A program made the position numbers and the translations under genes. Shown here one piece after another: positions 1 to 4,778 of a DNA stretch of 7,400 nt. The DNA comes from JACPNK01 sp964479745 (lineage in GTDB: Bacteria; Patescibacteriota; Minisyncoccia; 2-02-FULL-40-12; IGHO2-12-FULL-4): positions 1 to 7,400 of the forward strand of contig CAYZNJ010000035.1 in NCBI GenBank assembly GCA_964479745.1. Direction: 5' to 3'. Under the pieces are notes generated by a model. That model did no database searches. It was not told where the DNA came from and saw only the letters and a list, made by a program, of their open reading frames with translations. Positions within the stretch are counted from its first letter, which is position 1; the number at the start of each line of letters is the position of its first letter.

Positions 1-187
1 AGAAGGCGTGGTAACTGAAGCGTTGCCTGATACTACTTTTAGAGTAAGGCTGGAAGATGGCCGGGAAGTTTTGGCTTATCTCTCCGGAAAAATGCGCTTA
101 AATTATATAAAAGTGATGCTGGGCGATAAAGTTACGGTAGAGATAAGCGGTGATGAAAAAAGAGGGAGAATTGTGTTTCGCAATTAG
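1..187 (+). CDS. infA: Translation initiation factor IF-1 (5' end missing)
   Basis: The first 61 visible codons (from base 2) give an IF-1 OB-fold beginning EGVVTEALPDTTFRVRLEDG and ending KGRIVFR-like (KRGRIVFRN). They include the hallmark SGKMRLNYIKVMLGDKVTVE stretch, which matches the SGKMRxNYIxxxxGDKVxVE core of the family. IF-1 binds the 30S A site and works with IF-2 and IF-3 to control initiation. Family members are about 70 residues long, so only about ten N-terminal residues and the start codon lie outside the window. The gene heads the visible part of the alpha operon, as in many bacteria, and is separated from rpmJ by a 79-nt repeat-rich gap. Identification is firm; only the missing start is uncertain. 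Confidence 0.95.
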   Translation, partial: EGVVTEALPDTTFRVRLEDGREVLAYLSGKMRLNYIKVMLGDKVTVEISGDEKRGRIVFRN

Positions 188-193
188 TAACCA

Positions 194-268
194 GTTTCTA
201 GCTTCCGGTTTCTAGTTTCCTGCGAATTATCAGAAACTATAAACTAAAAACTATAAACTAAAAACTAT
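194..268. repeat. Heptad-periodic repeat block between infA and rpmJ
   Basis: The gap has a clear 7-nt period. On the left are gtttcta (194-200), gcttccg (201-207), gtttcta (208-214) and gtttcct (215-221). On the right are five head-to-tail units of aaactaW: aaactat, aaactaa, aaactat, aaactaa, aaactat (234-268). The left units resemble the reverse complement of the right ones (tagaaac versus aaactat). The two halves can pair: tagtttcctg (213-222) with cagaaacta (231-239), leaving one bulged C and an 8-nt loop. No U-run follows the stem, so it is not a canonical intrinsic terminator. The last unit runs into the apparent ATT start of rpmJ at 267. Its function is unknown: it could be a spreading repeat, an RNA leader structure or a processing site. 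Confidence 0.8.
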
Positions 269-380
269 TAAAGTCAGGGCTTCTGTAAAAAAGATGTGCC
301 GAAATTGTAAAATTGTCCGCAGAAGCGGAGTAATTTATTGTATTTGCAAAATAAAAAAACATAAACAAAGACAAGGATAA
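267..380 (+). CDS. rpmJ: 50S ribosomal protein L36, apparent ATT start
   Basis: The 37-codon frame reads IKVRASVKKMCRNCKIVRRS at its start and ends KKHKQRQG, a clear match to bacterial L36, a small zinc-binding 50S protein. The zinc ligands are all present with family spacing: Cys11, Cys14, Cys27 and His32 (C-x2-C-x12-C-x4-H). The length equals that of typical L36. The codon in the position of the usual ATG is ATT. The frame upstream (from 243, just after a TAA at 240-242) contains no ATG, GTG or TTG, so ATT is the best start that can be seen. No Shine-Dalgarno site precedes it, only the A-rich heptad repeat. An ATG-to-ATT sequencing or assembly difference is the main alternative. The stop lies 2 nt before rpsM, in normal operon order. 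Confidence 0.92.
   Translation: MKVRASVKKMCRNCKIVRRSGVIYCICKIKKHKQRQG
373..377 (+). promoter_or_regulatory. Shine-Dalgarno site of rpsM
   Basis: AAGGA lies 5 nt before the rpsM ATG and overlaps the last codons of rpmJ, so rpsM translation is probably coupled to rpmJ. It is one of the few convincing ribosome binding sites in the operon. Confidence 0.6.
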
Positions 381-382
381 AC

Positions 383-769
383 ATGGCTAGAATTTCAGGT
401 ATAGTTATACCGGACAATAAAAAAATCGAGGTAGCACTGACGTACGTCTTTGGTCTTGGCTTATTTTCAAGCAAATTGATTCTTAAGTCAGCCGGCGTGT
501 CTCCCGATAAAAAAAGCAAGGACCTGACCGCAGAAGAAGTAAACAAAATACAAAATATAATAGATAAAAGTTTTAAAGTCGGCGGAGACTTAAAGAGAGA
601 TATTTCCAGAAATATCCAGAGATTAAGAGAGATAGGCTCGTGGAAAGGCACACGCCACGCCAGAAGACTCCCGCTTCACGGACGAACCAAAACGAATTCC
701 AGAACAACCCGAGGCAACATCAGAAAGACAATGGGTTCGGGCAGAAAAGCGGCATCAGAAAAAACTTAA
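383..769 (+). CDS. rpsM: 30S ribosomal protein S13
   Basis: The 128-residue product starts MARISGIVIPDNKKIEVALT and has the S13 architecture. An N-terminal helical/H2TH region (about residues 1-80) is followed by the basic head-binding tail with GSWKGTRHARRLPLHGRTKTN (residues 86-106). S13 sits in the 30S head, contacts the P-site tRNA through its C-terminal tail, and forms intersubunit bridges with the 50S. Compared with the usual LPVRGQRTKTNARTRKG, the tail reads LPLHGRTKTNSRTTRG, one residue shorter between the Gly and the Arg. The ATG is supported by AAGGA 5 nt upstream and by the family N-terminus MARI. The gene ends 2 nt before rpsK. Confidence 0.97.
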   Translation: MARISGIVIPDNKKIEVALTYVFGLGLFSSKLILKSAGVSPDKKSKDLTAEEVNKIQNIIDKSFKVGGDLKRDISRNIQRLREIGSWKGTRHARRLPLHGRTKTNSRTTRGNIRKTMGSGRKAASEKT

Positions 770-771
770 GC

Positions 772-1218
772 ATGGGCAAAAAACGCATTATAACAAAAGC
801 AGAAACCAGCAAAACGAATTCCAGCGAAAGCGCGGGGGAAGTTTCGGTTGTTAAAAAAGCCCAAAAGAAACAAGTTTTAAAAGGCACAGCTTCCATTTTT
901 TCTTCTTACAACAACACCATAATTTCTATAGCTGACAGCAAAGGAGAAGTAATCGCCTGGTCTTCGGCTGGATCGTTGGGTTTTAAAGGAGCTAGAAAAT
1001 CTACCCCGTACGCCGCCACACAGGTCGCAAAAGACGTTTTGGAAAAAGCAAAAAGATTTGGTTTAATGGATATCGCAATTGCCGTCAAGGGTATCGGGCC
1101 GGGAAGAGAAGCGGCAATAAGAGGTTTGGCCAGCACAGGTTTAAATATAAACTCTTTGGTGGACAATACCCCGCTTCCGCATAACGGAGTGAGGCCGCCA
1201 AAGCCAAGGAGAGTTTAA
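772..1218 (+). CDS. rpsK: 30S ribosomal protein S11
   Basis: The 148-residue protein carries the S11 fold from about residue 36 on. Recognisable segments are GTASIFSSYNNTIISIADSKGEVIAW (38-63), the SAGSLGFKGARKSTPYAATQ segment (65-84), VKGIGPGREAAIRGL (105-119) and the C-terminal DNTPLPHNGVRPPKPRRV (131-148). S11 lies on the 30S platform near the mRNA exit and pairs with S7. The start at 772 is preferred because it follows the rpsM stop by 2 nt. The frame is open upstream to an ATG at 640, but that would run about 130 nt into rpsM and add residues unlike S11. Even so, the product has about 20 more N-terminal residues than typical S11 (about 129 aa), and these are Lys/Ser-rich. No Shine-Dalgarno site is visible, so translation is probably coupled to rpsM. 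Confidence 0.95.
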   Translation: MGKKRIITKAETSKTNSSESAGEVSVVKKAQKKQVLKGTASIFSSYNNTIISIADSKGEVIAWSSAGSLGFKGARKSTPYAATQVAKDVLEKAKRFGLMDIAIAVKGIGPGREAAIRGLASTGLNINSLVDNTPLPHNGVRPPKPRRV

Positions 1219-1230
1219 CTTTTAACAAAC

Positions 1231-1866
1231 ATGGCACGCTATAGAGGTCCGAGAGAAAAAATTGAGAGAAGATTGGGGGTAAAGCTTTTTTTGAAAGGCG
1301 AGCGTTCGAGTTCGCCTAAGTCGGCTATGGTTAAAAAGCCGTATCCGCCGGGGATGCATGGCAAATCAAAATTTAGAAAACTCTCCGAATACGGCCTCCA
1401 GTTAAATTCAAAACAAAAAGTCAAGAATATTTACAGGCTGCTGGAAAAACAGTTTAAATCTTATGTCAAAGAAGCTATAAAATCCAAAAAGGAAACGGGA
1501 GATTTGTTAATTAGAAAGCTGGAGCAAAGACTGGACAATGTTGTCTATAAAATGGGTCTAGCCCAATCCAGAGACCAGGCGCGCCAACTAGTTACCCACG
1601 GCCACATCTTGGTCAACGGCGCAAAAACCAACATTCCTTCCTATTCAGTCGGCAAGGGTGACAACATAAGCGTCAGAGAAGGCAGTAAAAAAACCAAATA
1701 CTTTTCTTCTGTCATTCAAGGCTGGTTGCCTAAATATGAAAATCCGGGCTGGATAAAGTTTGATAAAAACAATCTTATTGGAACTGTTGAAAAAATACCT
1801 GATATTGTTGACAGCGGTTTAGAGACTAAAGACATACAATCAATAATTGAGTTTTATTCAAGATAA
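1231..1866 (+). CDS. rpsD: 30S ribosomal protein S4
   Basis: The 211-residue product begins MARYRGPREKIERRLGVKLF. The N-terminal S4 domain includes the conserved YPPGMHG (38-44). The S4 RNA-binding domain spans about 98-160 (LEQRLDNVVYKMGL ... SRDQARQLVTHGHILVNG). The tail resembles other S4 proteins (GWIKFD, then a short extension). S4 binds 16S rRNA at the five-way junction and nucleates 30S assembly; in Escherichia coli it is also the translational repressor of its own alpha operon. There are no cysteines in the N-terminal domain, so this is the zinc-free form. The start lies 12 nt after rpsK without a visible ribosome binding site. Confidence 0.97.
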   Translation: MARYRGPREKIERRLGVKLFLKGERSSSPKSAMVKKPYPPGMHGKSKFRKLSEYGLQLNSKQKVKNIYRLLEKQFKSYVKEAIKSKKETGDLLIRKLEQRLDNVVYKMGLAQSRDQARQLVTHGHILVNGAKTNIPSYSVGKGDNISVREGSKKTKYFSSVIQGWLPKYENPGWIKFDKNNLIGTVEKIPDIVDSGLETKDIQSIIEFYSR

Positions 1867-1891
1867 AATTTAATATAGTTTCTAGCTGATG

Positions 1892-1916
1892 ATTTTACAG
1901 TTAATCACTGTAAAAT
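1892..1916 (+). promoter_or_regulatory. Hairpin at the rpoA start (possible translational control element)
   Basis: attttacag (1892-1900) and ctgtaaaat (1908-1916) are perfect 9-bp inverted repeats around the 7-nt loop ttaatca. The right arm includes the first two bases of the most upstream rpoA ATG (1915). If rpoA starts further in (ATG 1936), the hairpin sits about 20 nt upstream. No T-run follows, so a terminator is unlikely. It lies directly after rpsD, whose product represses the alpha operon in Escherichia coli. A role in setting rpoA translation is possible but only inferred. Confidence 0.5.
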
Positions 1917-2706
1917 GATGCTAAAACTAAAAAATATGATACAACTGCCAGAAAAAATAGAGGTTTTGAAAGAAGAAAAAGACAAGGCGATATTTGAAAT
2001 TTCGCCTCTTTACCCCGGTTATGGAGTAACAATAGGCAATGCCTTGAGAAGAACGCTTTTGTCATCAATCAAAGGCGCGGCTATTGTTATGGTCAAAATC
2101 AAGGGCGTAAACCACGAATTCTCCACAATTGAGGGTGTCTTAGAAAACGTCATAGAGATTTTAATTAATCTGAAAAAAATTAGGCTAAAACTTTTTTCTG
2201 ACGAGCCAATCACTCTTCAGTTAAAAGCCAGCGGAGAAAAAGAGGTAAAGGCAAAAGACATAAAAGTCACCAGCGACGTTGAGATTGTCAACGAAGAGGA
2301 GCACATCGCCACGCTAACAGACAAAAAAGCCGAATTGGAAATGGAAATAACAGTAGAAAAGGGCATCGGCTATGTACCCGTAGAACAGCGCCAAAAAGAA
2401 AAAATTTCAGTAGGCACTTTGGCCATTGACGCTATTTTTTCGCCGGTTAAAAATGCCAACTTTACGGTAGAAAATATCCGTGTCGGACAAAGGACCGATT
2501 ACAACAAATTAGTTCTTGAAGTGGAAACTGACGGTACAATCAAACCAAAAGATGCTTTGATTAGGTCGGTTAAAATCATGACTGACCATCTGAATATAAT
2601 CAGCCAGGCGTTGGGCGAAGAAACTGAAACCGGCGGCAAGTCACCAGACGACTCAGAAGAAAAACCAGCAAAAAAATCTAAAAAGAAAGCTAAAAAAGAA
2701 GAATGA
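1915..2706 (+). CDS. rpoA: RNA polymerase alpha subunit lacking the C-terminal domain
   Basis: The product keeps the alpha N-terminal assembly domain. The dimerisation segment is YPGYGVTIGNALRRTLLSS (33-51), with the paired arginines needed for polymerase assembly. It is followed by VKIKGVNHEFSTIEGVLENV, the GIGYVPVEQR insert-domain segment, and NFTVENIRVGQRTDYNKLVL to DHLNI (about 228). It then ends in about 29 charged residues with a KKSKKKAKKEE finish. The DNA- and activator-binding C-terminal domain (about 80 residues in Escherichia coli) is absent. Total length is 263 residues, against about 315-330 for full-length alpha. Candidate starts are ATG 1915, 1918 and 1936. The first is given as the outer bound, but MIQLPEKIEV from 1936 looks most like other alpha N-termini. 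The stop overlaps the rplQ start (ATGA), indicating coupled translation. Confidence 0.95.
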   Translation: MMLKLKNMIQLPEKIEVLKEEKDKAIFEISPLYPGYGVTIGNALRRTLLSSIKGAAIVMVKIKGVNHEFSTIEGVLENVIEILINLKKIRLKLFSDEPITLQLKASGEKEVKAKDIKVTSDVEIVNEEEHIATLTDKKAELEMEITVEKGIGYVPVEQRQKEKISVGTLAIDAIFSPVKNANFTVENIRVGQRTDYNKLVLEVETDGTIKPKDALIRSVKIMTDHLNIISQALGEETETGGKSPDDSEEKPAKKSKKKAKKEE

Positions 2707-3053
2707 AACACTTAAAAAAAGGCCGAATTTTCGGCAGAACAACAAAAAAAAGGTCTGCCCTTATCAGAGGCCTGAGCGAAGCTTTAATCGAACATGAAAA
2801 ACTGACAACCACAGAGGCAAAGGCAAAAAGTTTGAGACCGTTTGTAGAAAAAGTGATTACTAGAGGCAAAGAAAAAGACTTGGCAACCGTGAGATACTTG
2901 AACTCTTTTCTGAGCAAACATGCAGCCAAAAAAGTAAGCGGCGTTTTGTCGCCCAGATACCAGTCTAAACCGGGAGGATACACCCGAATTATTAAAACTG
3001 CGCCGAGAAAAAGTGATGGTTCCCCAATGGCAATTATAGAATTCGTAAAGTAA
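2703..3053 (+). CDS. rplQ: 50S ribosomal protein L17
   Basis: The 116-residue product has the whole bacterial L17 pattern. It has the basic N-terminus MKHLKKGRIFGRTTKKRSAL, the signature LIEHEKLTTTEAKAKSLRPFVEKVIT (28-53) and the C-terminal GGYTRIIKTAPRKSDGSPMAIIEF. L17 binds 23S rRNA near the exit tunnel rim. Length and start agree with the family. The ATG overlaps the rpoA stop by 4 nt, so alpha and L17 are probably translated in a coupled manner, the standard arrangement rpoA-rplQ. Confidence 0.97.
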   Translation: MKHLKKGRIFGRTTKKRSALIRGLSEALIEHEKLTTTEAKAKSLRPFVEKVITRGKEKDLATVRYLNSFLSKHAAKKVSGVLSPRYQSKPGGYTRIIKTAPRKSDGSPMAIIEFVK

Positions 3054-3058
3054 AGAGG
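3052..3058 (+). promoter_or_regulatory. Shine-Dalgarno site of rplM
   Basis: AAAGAGG lies 8 nt before the rplM ATG and begins inside the rplQ stop codon. An in-frame TAA at 3061-3063 rules out any start further upstream, so this site and the stop together fix the short L13 N-terminus. Confidence 0.5.
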
Positions 3059-3066
3059 CTTAAAAT

Positions 3067-3402
3067 ATGCACAAAATTGACGCCACAAACAAAGTATTCG
3101 GCAGACTGGCAACAGAAGTTGCTTTGCTTTTGCGCGGTAAAAATAAAGCTGAATTTGAACCCAATTTACCGCCCAAAATAAAAATAATCGTTGAAAACAT
3201 AAACAACATCTCTTTCAGCGGCAAGAAGCTGGAGCAAAAAAAATATTTTCACTATTCCGGCTATCCCGGCGGCATGAGAACCAGACATCTTGGCAAAGAG
3301 CTTGAGAAAAACCCGGGTAAAATTTTTAAGAAAACCGTCTACGGCATGTTGCCCAAAAATAAAACAAGAGATGAAATAATAAAAAATTTAATAGTCAAAT
3401 AA
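3067..3402 (+). CDS. rplM: 50S ribosomal protein L13, short form
   Basis: The 111-residue protein shows L13 landmarks in order: IDATNKVFGRLATEVALLLRGK (4-25), the KYFHYSGYPGG segment (59-69) and VYGMLPKNKTRDEIIKNLIV (91-110). L13 is an early-assembly 50S protein that binds 23S rRNA. Escherichia coli L13 has 142 residues. This one lacks about 14 residues before the DATGK-like motif and about 20 at the C-terminus. The N-terminal trimming is real in this sequence because an in-frame TAA lies two codons upstream of the ATG. The gene abuts rpsI directly, as the rplM-rpsI pair does in most bacteria. Confidence 0.96.
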   Translation: MHKIDATNKVFGRLATEVALLLRGKNKAEFEPNLPPKIKIIVENINNISFSGKKLEQKKYFHYSGYPGGMRTRHLGKELEKNPGKIFKKTVYGMLPKNKTRDEIIKNLIVK

Positions 3403-3933
3403 ATGCCAACCGCCGCTAAAACCAAAACTGAAAAAAAACCCAAAGCAGCTAAACCCGAGAAGCCGGAGATAATGCCGGAAGCACAAGAAGCGCCAATCAG
3501 TAACGGTAAGGACGAAAAATATTATGAAACTGTCGGCCGCAGAAAAAGTTCTGTTGCCAGGGTCAGAATTTATACTAAAAAAGCCAGTGACGAGACTGGT
3601 CCTGATGATAGCGCTTTGATTACTGTAAACAATAAAGACTACCGCGACTATTTCCACAACAGCGAAGAGTTGAAGAATACTATAGAAGCGCCGCTGAAAA
3701 AACTTAAATCAACCAATCGTTTCAAAGCTTCGGTAAAAGTTCTGGGCGGAGGCATGACAGGACAAGCAGAAGCGATACGCCACGGCCTATCGCGAGCGTT
3801 GGTTTTGTTTGATCCGAACTTCTCTAAAAAACTGAAAAAGTCAGGCTATCTTACGCGCAACCCAAAAGAAAAGGAGAGGCGAAAATACGGCTTAAAGAAA
3901 GCCAGAAAAGCTCCGCAATGGGCGAAGAGGTAA
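3403..3933 (+). CDS. rpsI: 30S ribosomal protein S9 with basic N-terminal extension
   Basis: The S9 domain starts around residue 40 (YYETVGRRKSSVARVRIY). It includes LGGGMTGQAEAIRHGLSRAL (114-133) and closes with the basic tail KYGLKKARKAPQWAKR. The final Lys-Arg is the part of S9 that reaches the P-site tRNA anticodon stem in known ribosomes; the usual ending is PQFSKR. The first 38 residues are a Lys/Ala/Pro/Glu-rich, probably disordered extension, making the protein 176 residues against about 130 in Escherichia coli. The ATG follows the rplM stop with no gap and no Shine-Dalgarno site, so translation probably depends on termination of rplM. It is the last gene of the operon. Confidence 0.96.
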   Translation: MPTAAKTKTEKKPKAAKPEKPEIMPEAQEAPISNGKDEKYYETVGRRKSSVARVRIYTKKASDETGPDDSALITVNNKDYRDYFHNSEELKNTIEAPLKKLKSTNRFKASVKVLGGGMTGQAEAIRHGLSRALVLFDPNFSKKLKKSGYLTRNPKEKERRKYGLKKARKAPQWAKR

Positions 3934-3942
3934 AATATTTTA
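3931..3942. other. 12-bp palindrome holding both convergent stop codons
   Basis: taaaatatttta is a perfect palindrome. Its first three bases are the rpsI stop, and its last three are the complement of the stop of the minus-strand gene. No GC-rich stem or T-run is present in the 6-nt gap, so a classical bidirectional terminator between these convergent genes is not visible. Confidence 0.7.
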
Positions 3943-4701
3943 TTTCAGAAATATCCTAACTAGCTTTCTGCCGGACATTTTGTAAACAACGTCTTCGCTT
4001 TTGTTATAGTAAAATTTACTGCCAACCACCGCTAAATCGTAAATGTTGACTACTCCACGGCTGTCAATTTCTATAAATTTCAAAATCCCCCCGACATCGG
4101 CCAAAAGATGGTCTGAATCTTTGTACCATTGAACGTCTACAATCGATTGGGAAAATCTGGCAATTAATTCCTTATCACCGAACTTTTTAAACGGCTGATA
4201 GTTAGTGTCTTTAAGCCACTCTAACCAAATCTCATGGCTGTTGAAAAAAAGCTTTTTGGCGCCGTCGTAAGACCGGTTTTTATCTTCTGAACCGCTTTTG
4301 GCCGAAAAAGGACTAAAAGACGGTGAAGAAACTGTTTCTTCTTTTAATTTTTTAGGCAAAAGAACTACGCTCGGAAAGTCGGTGAACACACCGGCAGTTA
4401 TCTCAACATTTTTCTGCCAGGAAAAATAATCCGTTTTTTCCACTCGGACGCTATAAGTTCTGGGCAAAAGAAAGTTCTTGCTGAAGGTATCTGATAAAAA
4501 AGAGGTGTCGCCAACAAGCTGATCGTTCATATACACATCGGCGCCGATATTTATTTTAACTCTAAACGAGCCGGTTTTAACCAGCTTGTTTTTTATAAAA
4601 TCGTAGCGGTAGCCCAAAGCCAAGACCAAAACTATAATACTTAACAAAATAAAAACAGCAATTGAAGAATAAAACAAAACTCTTCTGGTGTTTTTAGTCA
4701 T
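3940..4701 (-). CDS. Membrane-anchored PEGA-like domain protein
   Basis: The 253-residue product has a short basic N-terminus (MTKNTRR) and one hydrophobic helix at about 9-30, so it is probably a signal-anchored protein facing outside. Residues 44-116 look like a PEGA-type beta domain: GSFRVKINIGADVYMNDQLV, then LPRTYSVRVEKTDYFSWQKNVEI and VVLLPKK. A Ser/Pro-rich linker (122-143) leads into strand-rich segments (about 146-252, for example DGAKKLFFNSHEIWLEW and DVQWYKDSDHLLADVGGILKF) that resemble a few beta-propeller blades, though too few for a closed propeller. No catalytic motif is seen. A surface or wall-associated role is inferred from the fold and from the divergent position beside mreB. 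It is convergent with rpsI. Confidence 0.85.
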   Translation of the reverse strand: MTKNTRRVLFYSSIAVFILLSIIVLVLALGYRYDFIKNKLVKTGSFRVKINIGADVYMNDQLVGDTSFLSDTFSKNFLLPRTYSVRVEKTDYFSWQKNVEITAGVFTDFPSVVLLPKKLKEETVSSPSFSPFSAKSGSEDKNRSYDGAKKLFFNSHEIWLEWLKDTNYQPFKKFGDKELIARFSQSIVDVQWYKDSDHLLADVGGILKFIEIDSRGVVNIYDLAVVGSKFYYNKSEDVVYKMSGRKLVRIFLK

Positions 4702-4708
4702 TTCGCTT

Positions 4709-4737
4709 ATTATGCACCAAAAACATTTTTATGTAAA
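4709..4737 (-). promoter_or_regulatory. Sigma70-type promoter for the PEGA-like protein
   Basis: Reading the minus strand, TTTACA (4737-4732) and CATAAT (4714-4709) are separated by exactly 17 nt, each one base from the sigma70 consensus. The ATG begins 7 nt after the -10 box, so transcription would start at or within a base or two of the start codon. No Shine-Dalgarno site precedes the ATG, which fits a leaderless mRNA. Confidence 0.65.
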
Positions 4738-4739
4738 CC

Positions 4740-4766
4740 TTGTTTAATTAAAAAATAAGCTATAAT
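4740..4766 (+). promoter_or_regulatory. Sigma70-type promoter for mreB
   Basis: A perfect TATAAT (4761-4766) lies 12 nt before the mreB ATG at 4779. The best -35 is TTGTTT (4740-4745), with a 15-nt spacer that is somewhat short. The predicted start point near 4772-4774 leaves a leader of only about 5-7 nt, with no Shine-Dalgarno site. The -35 elements of this promoter and of the opposite one are 2 bp apart, so the two probably compete for or share polymerase. Confidence 0.55.
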
Positions 4767-4778
4767 CTATATGCTATT

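Noticed and set aside
213..239. Stem between infA and rpmJ as an intrinsic terminator
   Set aside because: The stem is AT-rich with a bulge and is followed by taaacta rather than a T-run. The downstream genes belong to the same operon.
640..771. Upstream extension of the rpsK frame to an ATG at 640
   Set aside because: It would overlap rpsM by about 130 nt and add residues unlike any S11. The ATG at 772 fits the operon spacing.
906..1166. Minus-strand open frame opposite rpsK
   Set aside because: It is a shadow of a well-conserved ribosomal gene, with no ribosome binding site and no recognisable domain.
2690..3112. Long minus-strand open frame opposite rplQ
   Set aside because: It covers the conserved rplQ gene on the other strand. 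Its hydrophobic look comes from the complement of lysine-rich codons.
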